Shown in pieces: positions 1 through 8,179 of a DNA stretch of 64,000 nucleotides. Location of the stretch: NCBI RefSeq assembly GCF_024298845.1, contig NZ_CP101158.1:40886-104885 (forward strand), in the 5' to 3' direction. Origin of the DNA: Natronosalvus amylolyticus (lineage in GTDB: Archaea; Halobacteriota; Halobacteria; Halobacteriales; Natrialbaceae). The notes under the pieces are model-generated. The model made no database searches and was not told the origin of the DNA. It saw nothing but the letters and a program-made list of their open reading frames with translations. The translations under genes were made by a program, and so were the position numbers. The stretch's first letter is position 1; every line of letters begins with the position of its first letter.

Positions 1-123
1 GAAATCGATACCATTAGCTATCTAATATGTGGCAGTTCTGTATATGTTCTCCGGAATTTAGTAATAATTGTACATTCTATTTTGAGTGCCCTTCTGTTAT
101 ATGCTGATTAGCGAAAATATCCG

Positions 124-142
124 TTTGATTAATTTAATCAAA
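124..142. repeat. 9-bp perfect inverted repeat in AT-rich spacer
   Basis: TTTGATTAA and TTAATCAAA flank one central T. It lies in the AT-rich, gene-free first 195 bases, 3' of xseB. It could be part of a terminator or a protein site; nothing decides between these. Confidence 0.4.
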
Positions 143-155
143 ATTATATTAATAT

Positions 156-178
156 TACCAAGGCGTGAGGTTTTGGTA
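156..178 (-). terminator. Possible terminator of the xseA-xseB operon
   Basis: TACCAA pairs with TTGGTA around an 11-base loop, 18 bases past the xseB stop on the minus strand. AT-rich sequence and the 124-142 dyad follow. A transcription end here is inferred from position. Confidence 0.35.
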
Positions 179-195
179 TTGAATTTTGGAATTTG

Positions 196-399
196 TTACT
201 CACTGTCCGTGATTGTCCCCTCCCCAACCTCGAGATCGGCCTCCAACTGCTCGACTATCGCTTTCCCCTCTACGTGCAACTCCTTCGCCCGCTCGAGGGA
301 CACCTCACCGTCTTCTAACTGCGTGATGATTTCCTCGAGTCGCGCGGTCTGTTCGCCAATCGACGGTTGTCCTGGTTCGGTGGTATCAGTCATGGTCAT
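196..399 (-). CDS. xseB: Exodeoxyribonuclease VII small subunit XseB
   Basis: This 67-residue protein has the XseB helical-hairpin pattern (RLEEIITQLEDGEVSLERA, then a second helix). XseB is known to assemble several copies on one XseA to make the nuclease that degrades single-stranded DNA to oligonucleotides. The start ATG overlaps the xseA stop as ATGA, so the two are translationally coupled. A second in-frame ATG lies two codons downstream. The family is mainly bacterial but is widespread in haloarchaea, presumably by transfer. Confidence 0.9.
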   Translation of the reverse strand: MTMTDTTEPGQPSIGEQTARLEEIITQLEDGEVSLERAKELHVEGKAIVEQLEADLEVGEGTITDSE

Positions 400-1631
400 A
401 GGAGGAATATGTAGCCGAGCAAGCCGAGCAACAAGAGCACTAACACGGCAATTGCAATACGCTGTCGGCGTGTGTCGCGCTCGAACTCACGTTGGGCGTC
501 GGCCTGGGCTTGCTCGTGGGCTTTCTGCTGTTCGAATTTCTCGAGGGCGCTGTCTAATCGGTTATCGTACGCCGAAAGGCGCTGGGTGACAGTCGCCTCG
601 TAGGCGTGCTCGAGGTCGCGCTGGAACGCCCCCAACCGGGATTCGACGCGTAGGGCATACGTACTATCCAACTCGGTTTCGAGCGCTTCCAGCCGGTCAG
701 ACGTGACTCGAGCGTACGCACTCTCGAGACGCTCCCCCTTTGCTTCGATTTCACTCTCGAGGGCGTCCTTTTCGGGGACGATCTCACCAGCGTGGGTGGG
801 CGTCATTACCCGCCGGTCAGCCACTTCATCGGCCAGCGTTCGGTCGTTCTCGTGGCCGACACCCACCACTACCGGCGTGTCAGTATCGAAAATCACGCGA
901 CACAGGGGCGTTTCGTTGAACACCCGAAGGTCCTTTTCGGAGCCACCGCCTCGAGTGAGGATAATCACGTCGACGTGGGCCGTATCGTCGAGTCGGCCAA
1001 TGGCACTCATCATCGAGAGCATGGCGTCCTCGCCCTGGACGGTCGAATGCTGGACGATGATATCGATATCCGGGTAGCGCCCATGCAGACTGGTCACGAC
1101 GTCTTTTCGGGCGTCACTATCCGCGCTGGTGACGACACCCACACACTGTGGTAACTCTGGCAGGGGTTGCTTCCCGGCTTCATCAAGCAAGCCATCGTCC
1201 TCGAGTATCGCTCGATTCTCCCGGTAAATCTGTTCGTATTCGCCTTCACCCACGGGGACACACTGGCTGACGATCAGCGAGACACTCCCGTTGGCATCGT
1301 AGTACGAGAGATCGCCGTTGACAGCCATCTGTGTACCATCCTCGATATCGATATCCAGCCTGTTGAGCTGGTACTGGAAAATCACACAATGGATTTTCGA
1401 GCCGTTATGAACCAGATCGAAGTGGGCGTGGCCGTTCCCAGAAACGCCGTAATCCGAAACGTCGCCCAGAACGTATTCGTACTGGAGATTGGGTATGTTC
1501 TCGAGGAGTTCGCTAATCTGTTCGTTGAGCGAGTCGACGAACGCGACTGACTCGCTGTTGAGGGTTTCACGAAGTGACTCGAGGTTCTCGTTCCGGTCGC
1601 TGTCATCGTGTGGACTCGAGTCAACACCCAT
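396..1631 (-). CDS. xseA: Exodeoxyribonuclease VII large subunit XseA with a C-terminal membrane segment
   Basis: The 411-residue catalytic subunit carries the family signatures LTRGGGSEKDL (about residues 225-236) and VGVGHENDRTLADEVADRR (about 255-275). A charged coiled-coil region follows. Residues before these form the OB-like DNA-binding part. The last ~20 residues, IAIAVLVLLLLGLLGYIFLL, form a hydrophobic segment that bacterial XseA lacks, so the enzyme may be membrane-attached. It is first in a two-gene operon with xseB. The nuclease assignment is firm; membrane anchoring is inference. Confidence 0.9.
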   Translation of the reverse strand: MGVDSSPHDDSDRNENLESLRETLNSESVAFVDSLNEQISELLENIPNLQYEYVLGDVSDYGVSGNGHAHFDLVHNGSKIHCVIFQYQLNRLDIDIEDGTQMAVNGDLSYYDANGSVSLIVSQCVPVGEGEYEQIYRENRAILEDDGLLDEAGKQPLPELPQCVGVVTSADSDARKDVVTSLHGRYPDIDIIVQHSTVQGEDAMLSMMSAIGRLDDTAHVDVIILTRGGGSEKDLRVFNETPLCRVIFDTDTPVVVGVGHENDRTLADEVADRRVMTPTHAGEIVPEKDALESEIEAKGERLESAYARVTSDRLEALETELDSTYALRVESRLGAFQRDLEHAYEATVTQRLSAYDNRLDSALEKFEQQKAHEQAQADAQREFERDTRRQRIAIAVLVLLLLGLLGYIFLL

Positions 1632-1679
1632 CGGTTCTAATATGTAATTCAGTGTACAAAGGTTCTTCTGCCGACTTTT

Positions 1680-1940
1680 TCACTCGAGTTGTTCGATGGC
1701 TGTTTTGTGTTTCCCCACGGCTGTATCCAATGCTATTTCTATGGCTTGTTTATCGAGACCTGAAACCTGTCTGTATATGACGTTTCTTAGGCCGACTTTC
1801 CCAGCAGGCTTTCGAACATCGGCGCTGGTTTCATAGCTGATCACCTCTTGACCCCCGGATAGCACAGTGTATGAATACGACTTCTTTTCACCGGATTCGA
1901 CAACGACGGTAACGTCATCAGCAATTTTGAGTTCGACCAT
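1680..1940 (-). CDS. Small conserved-looking hypothetical protein
   Basis: This 86-residue protein begins MVELKIADDVTVVVESGEKK. It has an alternating beta N-terminal half and a helical end (LDKQAIEIALDTAVGKHKTA). It starts 2 bases after the MOSC gene stop and is probably co-transcribed with it. In-frame GTG codons at 1949 and 1946 are alternative starts. No family is recognised. Confidence 0.65.
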   Translation of the reverse strand: MVELKIADDVTVVVESGEKKSYSYTVLSGGQEVISYETSADVRKPAGKVGLRNVIYRQVSGLDKQAIEIALDTAVGKHKTAIEQLE

Positions 1941-1942
1941 TT

Positions 1943-2428
1943 TCACCACTGTATTTCATCGCCAACCGAAATCGTTCCCGAGGAAACCACTCGAGCGTTC
2001 AGCCCACCTCGATGAACAAGCGCATCACTCAATCCATCCTCCCCAATCAGCGATTGCATATATCCACACGGCTCGCACAACTCGATCCCTTCACACGTGA
2101 TTTCACCAACCGTAAATCGTCTACCGACGAGATGGTTTAGTGGAACATCTCGAGTTCGAACGTTTCTCCGATGTGCACCTTCGCCAATCGAAATGCCAGC
2201 GTCTCGTTCAACGGCCTCGAGTGCTTCCGATTCTATGAACGTGATATCGCTTGCACCCTTTGTGTCACGGTCTGGGTCTTGATCGAGCAGATTCCACAAC
2301 CCCTCCTTTTTGAAATATCGATCACCACGAATGCCTTTGCTCTCAATAACTTCCCCACGTTCGATAGATTCCATTGGCTCACCACTTTCTGGCGAGAGAA
2401 AAACCGCCTCGACGTTGCCTGTACTCAT
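1943..2428 (-). CDS. MOSC-domain protein
   Basis: The 161-residue protein is a single MOSC domain. It has the GIRGDRYFK segment early, a central RNVRTRDVPLNHLVGRRFTVGE block, and the conserved cysteine region GIELCEPCGYMQSLI. MOSC proteins handle sulfur carried on cysteine or bind the molybdenum cofactor; the exact substrate cannot be told here. The 3' neighbour at 1680-1940 is likely in the same operon. Confidence 0.88.
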   Translation of the reverse strand: MSTGNVEAVFLSPESGEPMESIERGEVIESKGIRGDRYFKKEGLWNLLDQDPDRDTKGASDITFIESEALEAVERDAGISIGEGAHRRNVRTRDVPLNHLVGRRFTVGEITCEGIELCEPCGYMQSLIGEDGLSDALVHRGGLNARVVSSGTISVGDEIQW

Positions 2429-2585
2429 AGTGAGTCCTCCAACCGGTTGCGGTTAACAGTTATACCAATCTGGATACAGCTATTGCCTGCATTTGTCTTT
2501 CCTGTACTCTTCTCTGGAGTTAGTTTCCGTGGTTTTATATCGGACTACCTGAATCGTTCGAGTACATCTCGAGTGGCCCAAGACA

Positions 2586-2636
2586 GCCCACTGGTGTTTA
2601 CACTTTCAATTGCTTGGGGTGTTGCCACCAGTGGGC
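2586..2636. repeat. 11-bp perfect inverted repeat, long-spaced
   Basis: GCCCACTGGTG (2586-2596) and CACCAGTGGGC (2626-2636) are exact complements separated by 29 bases. The element lies between the MOSC gene and the small ORF at 2691-2825. Apart from this dyad and that ORF, I see nothing in the 2429-3065 spacer except the stem-loops listed next to orc. Confidence 0.6.
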
Positions 2637-2690
2637 CTTGAACGGCCATTTCACTCGAGTCTCTGTTTCCAAACCCACGAGCTACGCGTT

Positions 2691-2825
2691 TTAAGAAATG
2701 ATGATATCGGATTCTGGCTCGCGATCCTCGAGTTGGGCTATCGCAGCATCCACTTCATCTTGTGAAGCCTCAGCTACGTCGTGGGAGGGCCGCTGATCGT
2801 CTTCGGTGGTTTCGTCTACTCCCAT
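2691..2825 (-). CDS. Small acidic protein (44 aa)
   Basis: An ATG-to-TAA frame encodes MGVDETTEDDQRPSHD..., rich in Asp and Glu and ending PESDIIIS. Its start resembles that of XseA (MGVDSSPHDD). The strongly acidic composition and clean frame in a GC-rich context support coding, but the length is short and no family is recognised. Confidence 0.45.
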   Translation of the reverse strand: MGVDETTEDDQRPSHDVAEASQDEVDAAIAQLEDREPESDIIIS

Positions 2826-2929
2826 CCTTGCTCGATTCGTCACACCACATTGGCATAAGCTTTCTATCGCGGTTTCCGAGCGAGAAAGCCCGCTCTCGAG
2901 AATAGCTACGTTCGATTTTGACCCTGAAA

Positions 2930-3002
2930 AAGCAGTTGTGGGGGAAACTGCTTCGGGTACACTACTTTCCTAAAGGTCGTCCAGCGATGGGGGAGTGTAC
3001 CC
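2930..3002. other. Stem-loops with G-strings beside orc: possible origin elements
   Basis: Two perfect dyads sit 3' of the orc gene. AAGCAGTT/AACTGCTT (2930-2937, 2946-2953) surrounds GTGGGGGA. GGGTACACT/AGTGTACCC (2955-2963, 2994-3002) includes a second GGGGG run. Haloarchaeal origin boxes combine dyads and G-strings close to an orc/cdc6 gene, so this is a candidate origin. The known box consensus is not clearly met. Confidence 0.35.
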
Positions 3003-3065
3003 TATCACAACAGAGTGCTGCCACACACAAAAACCCACGAAGGTGTTTTCTCACTGTGTAACTGC

Positions 3066-4094
3066 CTACTCGAGTACGTCCTCGAAATCCATCAACTGCG
3101 TCGTTGTCACCTCATACGTTCGCCCACGTTTCTGGCCGTGTAACTCAACGATATCGTAGTGCTCCATCTTCTGCAAGTAACCAGTCACCGTTCGTTTCAC
3201 CACTGGATCGCGAACCCGCTGCTCGTACTGCTCGTATATCTCACCGATGGATTGCTCGCCCCCTTCGACGAGGATTTGATACAGAACCCGCTGATCGGCG
3301 GTGAGTTTCGAAATCGTCGCGCGCAGTAACTCTTCGCGAGCGTCACCCAACACGGACTCGATATCTTCTTTTCTGACACGCTCGCCACCACGTCGGTCGG
3401 CGTGCTCGAGTGCGTTTTTCAAAATTGCAATCGCAAAGCGGGCGTCCCCTCCAACACGGTCGGCTATCACCTCCAGATGTGGCTCGCTGATCACCTCCCC
3501 ACGGGTGGCCGCCTCAGTTCGCTTTCGGAGGATGGACACCAACTCATCCTGCGTGTACTTCTTGAACTCCACGGCGGGGTAGCCAGCCAGTCGGCTATGC
3601 ACCCTCGAGTCCAGCCGTGAGTAGAGGTCTTCGCGCTCGTTTGCAATCAACAAGAGCGTGATGTGAGGCATTTCGTGCAGCGGTTTCAGTAGGCGGTCAT
3701 CCTCGAGTTGGTCTACTTCGTCGAGGACGACCACGTAGGGATGGTCGACTTCGGCTTTGAGCTTCGCAATTAGGTCGTCTTTGGGCTCGCCACGCCGTCT
3801 GAAAATGTCGTACCCCTCGAGAACACGCTTGAGGGTGGCTCCGTACTGGTAGTTCGCCCAACAGTCGATGAGGGTAGTTTCGATCTCTGGTGAGCTAGCT
3901 TCCAGCCGCTCGAGGAGGAACTGTGTCGTGTGGGTCTTCCCGACGCCCGTGGGTCCATGAATGAACGCACCGTCGACGCGCTGGTTGTCGGTGATTGGCT
4001 CGAGGACCTCCGAGAGATAGTTGATTTGATCGTGTCGATGGAGGATCTCCGCTGGCTGGAAGTCAGCCTGGAGGACCTCCGAATTGGTTATCAT
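3066..4094 (-). CDS. orc: Orc1/Cdc6 replication initiator
   Basis: The 342-residue protein is an AAA+ ATPase. It has Walker A GPTGVGKTHTT (about 46-56), Walker B VVVLDEVDQLED (about 122-133), an arginine-rich sensor 2 zone GGDARFAIAILKNA, and a C-terminal winged helix (about 255-340). Orc1/Cdc6 proteins bind origin boxes and load the MCM helicase. It is shorter than chromosomal paralogs (about 400 residues or more), as is usual for plasmid or accessory copies. It is monocistronic, with possible origin dyads on both sides. Confidence 0.92.
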   Translation of the reverse strand: MITNSEVLQADFQPAEILHRHDQINYLSEVLEPITDNQRVDGAFIHGPTGVGKTHTTQFLLERLEASSPEIETTLIDCWANYQYGATLKRVLEGYDIFRRRGEPKDDLIAKLKAEVDHPYVVVLDEVDQLEDDRLLKPLHEMPHITLLLIANEREDLYSRLDSRVHSRLAGYPAVEFKKYTQDELVSILRKRTEAATRGEVISEPHLEVIADRVGGDARFAIAILKNALEHADRRGGERVRKEDIESVLGDAREELLRATISKLTADQRVLYQILVEGGEQSIGEIYEQYEQRVRDPVVKRTVTGYLQKMEHYDIVELHGQKRGRTYEVTTTQLMDFEDVLE

Positions 4095-4174
4095 TGGTTA
4101 AGTGTCGGATGGTAATATTAAGACGGTTGCGAGTCAATTAGCTTACCGAGTTGAAAATTTTAGTTGTATATGCT

Positions 4175-4187
4175 GTGGACAGTCCAC
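4175..4187. repeat. 13-base palindrome upstream of orc
   Basis: GTGGACAGTCCAC is a perfect dyad about a central A, in the AT-rich spacer between orc and the pilin gene. It could be an origin element or an operator. Confidence 0.4.
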
Positions 4188-4228
4188 CCATTCGAGCGGA
4201 AAATAAAATAATGAGCTAAATCAGAGTT

Positions 4229-4696
4229 CTAATCCATGTCAACGGTGAATGTTGCAACTGTAGATTCGTCGTCCCCATCAATAGCTACGACTGATAGGTC
4301 GTATTCACCACTTGCACTAGAATTAAACTCACCAGTATTTGAGTCACCAGCTGTTATCGTCTGTGATGACCCGGTTTGGGTGAGCGAACCAAGCTCTATC
4401 ACACCATCGCCACTACCGCCGAGTGCCTCAGCGTCTCCTCGAATCTCAAATTCTTCTGCATTGCCCATATCGGTGACTGTAAATTTAGCCTCAGCTGTGT
4501 CGCCTGATCCGGATACATCGACACTCACGACGGCGTTCACGGGCGAACTCTGACTCTGGCCTATATCCAGCACGAAGGCAGCAATAACAGCGGCAAGAAT
4601 TACCGTGATGGCTACCATCAGGATGACACCTATCACAGGTGACACAGCCCTGTCTGTCGATTCATCGACTTCCGTCCGTTTACTTTGCATACGCAT
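4229..4696 (-). CDS. Archaeal type IV pilin-like protein
   Basis: The 155-residue protein has a charged leader ending RAVSPVIGVILMVAITVILA, the hallmark of haloarchaeal pilins cut by the prepilin peptidase PibD just before the hydrophobic stretch. The rest is Gly/Ser/Asp-rich and beta-strand-like, as expected for an exposed pilin head. It would be assembled by a PilB/PilC-type machine that is not in this window. An alternative start ATG lies two codons downstream. Confidence 0.88.
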   Translation of the reverse strand: MRMQSKRTEVDESTDRAVSPVIGVILMVAITVILAAVIAAFVLDIGQSQSSPVNAVVSVDVSGSGDTAEAKFTVTDMGNAEEFEIRGDAEALGGSGDGVIELGSLTQTGSSQTITAGDSNTGEFNSSASGEYDLSVVAIDGDDESTVATFTVDMD

Positions 4697-4730
4697 TGTT
4701 GTATCACAGCCCGGTGTGAACGGTCAGAAA

Positions 4731-4759
4731 CTTTATTCACTGACCCGACTTTGGGTCAG
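4731..4759 (+). promoter_or_regulatory. TATA-like box plus 7-bp inverted repeat
   Basis: CTTTAT is followed by CTGACCC-gacttt-GGGTCAG (4740-4759). The layout closely matches the promoter of the PadR-like gene at 50958-50981. No convincing gene follows on the plus strand before 5040, so this may be a relic promoter or an operator of the divergent pilin gene. I see nothing else in the 4697-5039 spacer. Confidence 0.4.
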
Positions 4760-5039
4760 AGGACGGGATGGGATAGGGGGATGCACCACACCAATCCTCA
4801 ACCGTCAGCTTCTTTCGCGAACCACCGATGCTGATAGTGAAACCAAACCCATCCGTAATAAAGACATTGGCCCGGTCCGAAAAAACGACATTCACCGTAG
4901 GTTGAAGGCTTTCAAGATTGATAATCAGCGTCTGACGGAAGCCTTACAGCGGGGCCTTGAAGCGCCCACGTCTTGCGATTTCCTAAAAACGGCTGAAAAC
5001 CCAAAACAACTTACTCGAGGCAACACCTCGCTCTAAACA

Positions 5040-5825
5040 ATGTCACAGCCGGTGTTTGTCACCGAAGCAGACCTCGCGCGCACCTTCGATGGCGGGTTCT
5101 ATGACGACGCTTACGCGGTCGTCCAACAGTACCAAAAGGCCATGCGCTATGCGAGCAAGCATGACGTGAAATCGGGTGCGACCGCGACTGCGTTGGACCT
5201 CCCACGTGGGCGATTAGCACCCTGGATTGACGACGACTCAAAACCGGATGCCGTCCATGCGATAGATGCAGCCCGACGCTATGGCTGGCTGGATATCACC
5301 TACGCCGACACACAGTTCACGGCACTCAACGCCCTCGTGGCAAACGTGTTTTCGGGTGGCTCGATCGCCTCAGAGAACTATTCGCCTTCGTTCGCGCTCA
5401 ACCACCGGAAAGAAGACAGCCATGTATTCGACGCGCTGGATTTGGCGGGAATCGAGTACACGACTGTGGAGGGTCGCCACCGACGCGCTGATGAGGTGCG
5501 ACCGAGCACAGACGCCACCGTACTGGGTCGGGTATTGGTGACGTTGGGGGCTCCCAAAGGCCCGAAAGCGAAACAGCGCCTCGAGTTACCTGCCTACCTC
5601 GAGTCGGCCCCCGAAGACGTGAAGCGCCTCTTCGTATCCTGTTATCTCGAGAATCGGGCTGTCGAAAAAGGCTCGATGCTCAAATTCCGCGAAGAGCGTA
5701 ATGATGAGTACCTCCGTAGCCTCGCCTCGCTGATCGAAGCGGTGGCCGATGGGCCAGTCACTGTCTCTGAGAAGAACATCCATATCTCGAGTGCGGCCAC
5801 CGAAAATCTTGGCGTCGTGATCTGA
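5040..5825 (+). CDS. LAGLIDADG-like protein, free-standing
   Basis: The 261-residue protein starts with a helical segment that could bind DNA (SGATATALDLPRGRLAPWI). The middle and C-terminal parts follow the archaeal LAGLIDADG endonuclease layout: a VLGRVLVTLGAPKGPKAKQR segment, then LPAYLESAPEDVKRLFVSCYLENRA. The acidic catalytic residues expected in each LAGLIDADG helix are not evident, so it may be a regulator or maturase derived from such an enzyme. CAACTTACTC at about 5006 fits a TATA box for a leaderless transcript. The family assignment is inference. Confidence 0.6.
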   Translation: MSQPVFVTEADLARTFDGGFYDDAYAVVQQYQKAMRYASKHDVKSGATATALDLPRGRLAPWIDDDSKPDAVHAIDAARRYGWLDITYADTQFTALNALVANVFSGGSIASENYSPSFALNHRKEDSHVFDALDLAGIEYTTVEGRHRRADEVRPSTDATVLGRVLVTLGAPKGPKAKQRLELPAYLESAPEDVKRLFVSCYLENRAVEKGSMLKFREERNDEYLRSLASLIEAVADGPVTVSEKNIHISSAATENLGVVI

Positions 5826-5895
5826 TCGCATACTCTCGAACCAAATCTGTTCGTTTGCAGAACGCTCATGAATCTGTACTATTCACTTAGACCAG

Positions 5896-6855
5896 ATGGA
5901 CATTGAGGCGCTCTTGATCTGGCTCCGAGAGTGGGGGCCGTTGCTGTCGGCAATTGGATCGTTTACGCTCACTGGGGCACTGGTGTACCTGTACTACCAG
6001 CAACACTCCCTGTTACGCTATGATTTGAATAGAGAACACCGAAGACAGCACTCAGAGACACTTCGAAAGCGAATCAGGGAATGGCATGGAAACATCGACC
6101 CGATAATCGACGAGGATGCCACGTTTTTACCTGAAGAGGATAACCTCCCTCGAGTTGGGACTACTTCGGTAGAGTCTGCGAAAGAACAAGCGTACGTTTT
6201 TGGCGAGGATAGTACGTTCCGCGTTGTGCCATACTCCCTGGAGAATGACCGCTACCTTGAGGATTTACTGGAGAATCATGCTCCAGAACTCCGAGAACTC
6301 AAAGCGGATCTTGAATCACTCCATGCCGATTTCTTAGACTGTCGAGAGACTTTCTGTGACACATTCGAACCAGGTCCGTCACACGAGGCGGAGGCGTATG
6401 TCCTTGAACCAACGGAAAAATATTCGCGATGGGTGTTCGACTCCGCGCTACGCTTGCACCGGGAGGACTCGACCAGTAGTAAAGACCGATTGAAAGATAT
6501 CGCCACTGATGCGGTCGAAAACCAGCGAATTGGTGCTAACCAAGAGAAGCAATTTTACAGTGCTGATTCTCGTGGTGATACATCCTATTACACGTACGAA
6601 GCCACTATCAAATCTGGCGACTACGAGGACTTCGCAGAGTTCGATGACGAACTCGAAGAGCGAGTATTAGATTTCTATATCGAAGCTATCGACGATATTG
6701 GAGACACAGGCGGTTACGAGCCAACTGTCGAAGCGGCCAATATCCTCGATGAGATGGAGATTAAGGTCAAACAACTTCGAACAGAGCTAGTCGAATACGA
6801 AGGCCGACCATTGTATATGGGTTCGTGTGAACACCTCGAGCGAATGTCTGTCTAG
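5896..6855 (+). CDS. Membrane-anchored hypothetical protein
   Basis: The 319-residue protein has one N-terminal membrane segment (about residues 16-36, LLSAIGSFTLTGALVYLYYQ). A long acidic, mostly helical cytoplasmic part with heptad-like stretches follows. No catalytic motif is seen. The family is unknown. It faces the small minus-strand gene at 6858-7061, with 2 bases between the two stops. Confidence 0.7.
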   Translation: MDIEALLIWLREWGPLLSAIGSFTLTGALVYLYYQQHSLLRYDLNREHRRQHSETLRKRIREWHGNIDPIIDEDATFLPEEDNLPRVGTTSVESAKEQAYVFGEDSTFRVVPYSLENDRYLEDLLENHAPELRELKADLESLHADFLDCRETFCDTFEPGPSHEAEAYVLEPTEKYSRWVFDSALRLHREDSTSSKDRLKDIATDAVENQRIGANQEKQFYSADSRGDTSYYTYEATIKSGDYEDFAEFDDELEERVLDFYIEAIDDIGDTGGYEPTVEAANILDEMEIKVKQLRTELVEYEGRPLYMGSCEHLERMSV

Positions 6856-6857
6856 TC

Positions 6858-7061
6858 TCAGGACTCGTTCTCGATACTTTCTCGGTCAATCGTAATTTCA
6901 GAGGCGTTCGTAACCATCCACACGGCTCGGCGAATCCGCTCTGGGTCACTGGGTGCGCCTTCGAACATATCCTCGAGATCGTCCAATTGCTGAGTACTGA
7001 TTTTCGTGGTGACCGATTTCCATTCGTCGTGTTCCACCTGACCGTTCCCGTCACTGCTCAT
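6858..7061 (-). CDS. Small putative ribbon-helix-helix-like protein
   Basis: The 67-residue protein contains SVTTKISTQQLDDLEDMFEGAPSDPERIRRAVWMV, a strand followed by two helices of the size used by ribbon-helix-helix DNA binders. No operon partner lies nearby. The spacer 7062-7385 is AT-rich, with a TATA-like TTATTTATA near 7195, and otherwise empty. Confidence 0.6.
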   Translation of the reverse strand: MSSDGNGQVEHDEWKSVTTKISTQQLDDLEDMFEGAPSDPERIRRAVWMVTNASEITIDRESIENES

Positions 7062-7385
7062 ACTCGAGGCTCACAACCGAGTGCTAAGAATGTGGGTTAT
7101 TCCCGGCCTCGATGATCGAACCATCTCCTCGCTCTTCACCCACTCAAATATTGCTTTACACAGTCTGAACAATTTTTGTGGTTGCTGGTGAACACTTATT
7201 TATACGAGCGGGAGAATGTCAGTAGTAACTATAGCTCAGGTTCCAACGTGTCTCTGACACGGCTCACATCCCTTGGCGTCGACGCTTGATAGTGCTCGAG
7301 GCCCTCGAATGTGGGCTTGTTGGGCTTGAGCAGAATAGTACTAACAGTCACCAGCGCTTCTCGCGGCTCAGACAACACCCCAAGC

Positions 7386-8084
7386 ATGACTACGAACACG
7401 AAATCCTCGAGAGCGACAGCCAAAGCTTCAGCTTCAGCGTCGACCTCTTCATCGTCACAATCATCCTCCCCCTATCCACGCCGAAACTGGTGGGGTGAAG
7501 ACGTCGATGGCACCGACACTGACACGAATACGGAGACGAGCGAGCCACAGCCGGTCAACTACGAACGCGAACGAGCGGCCTGGATCGCCCACCGAATCCT
7601 GAAAGAGACGGCCACGTTGGCCTGCCCGATTACGCTGAACGAACCGCCAAATAACCCGGCTGCACTGTGGCAGTGGCTCGAGCACGGCGAAGCCGACAGC
7701 GGGCATGACCCATCGGCGCTGCATCGGGCGAACGAAGTCATCGAGTTGACTGACGCCGAGTACTGGGTGCCCTGTGAGGATAGCGACGACCTCGCCAACG
7801 GGTATGGCCCACATCCCAGTCGGGTAAACCTCGAGTATGGCTACATTGCTGGCCCCCAGATTCTCGACCGGCCAACGGCGGCGTTCATGTCAGTTGTGAA
7901 CGCGCTGTTAGACCATTTCGAGTGGTCGCCAAAGGTTGGGTTGTCCTCGCGCGAGCGCGAGAAACTCGAGTGCCATGCCGAGCGCCTGAAACGCAACGGC
8001 GATTGGCGAGATACGGATGTCCTCGCTGAAATCGTGTATGAGGCGACGAGTGAGGGTGCAGTTTTGGGTGGTGATGACGAATGA
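7386..8084 (+). CDS. Hypothetical acidic protein with Ser-rich N-terminus
   Basis: The ATG at 7386 gives 232 residues; an upstream in-frame ATG at 7311 would add 25 unlikely residues. The first ~30 residues are Ser/Ala/Thr-rich and look disordered. The remainder is folded and Trp/His-containing (RAAWIAHRILKETATLACPITL..., NNPAALWQWLEHGEAD). No family is recognised. It lies just upstream of the large exported-protein operon and may belong to the same element. Confidence 0.65.
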   Translation: MTTNTKSSRATAKASASASTSSSSQSSSPYPRRNWWGEDVDGTDTDTNTETSEPQPVNYERERAAWIAHRILKETATLACPITLNEPPNNPAALWQWLEHGEADSGHDPSALHRANEVIELTDAEYWVPCEDSDDLANGYGPHPSRVNLEYGYIAGPQILDRPTAAFMSVVNALLDHFEWSPKVGLSSREREKLECHAERLKRNGDWRDTDVLAEIVYEATSEGAVLGGDDE

Positions 8085-8135
8085 GGGTTGTAGGTGGGTG
8101 TGGTCTTGAGAGGGTTGCGAGTCGGGTGAAACGAG

Positions 8136-8168
8136 CTGGCTGCAAGCCAGTGGTGACCAACTAAGGAG
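8136..8168 (+). promoter_or_regulatory. 5' UTR hairpin and ribosome binding site before the giant surface-protein gene
   Basis: CTGGCT-gca-AGCCAG (8136-8150) is followed directly by TGGTGACCA and then AAGGAG (8163-8168), 11 bases before the ATG at 8180. Hairpin, then GGTGACC, then start recalls the leader family at 60-62 kb, though the loop differs. Confidence 0.5.
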
Positions 8169-8179
8169 AATTTGTAATC

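Noticed and set aside
4605..5036. A 143-codon plus-strand frame across the pilin start and the following spacer
   Set aside because: Its first third is antisense to the pilin leader. The rest has no start near a promoter and no recognisable domain.
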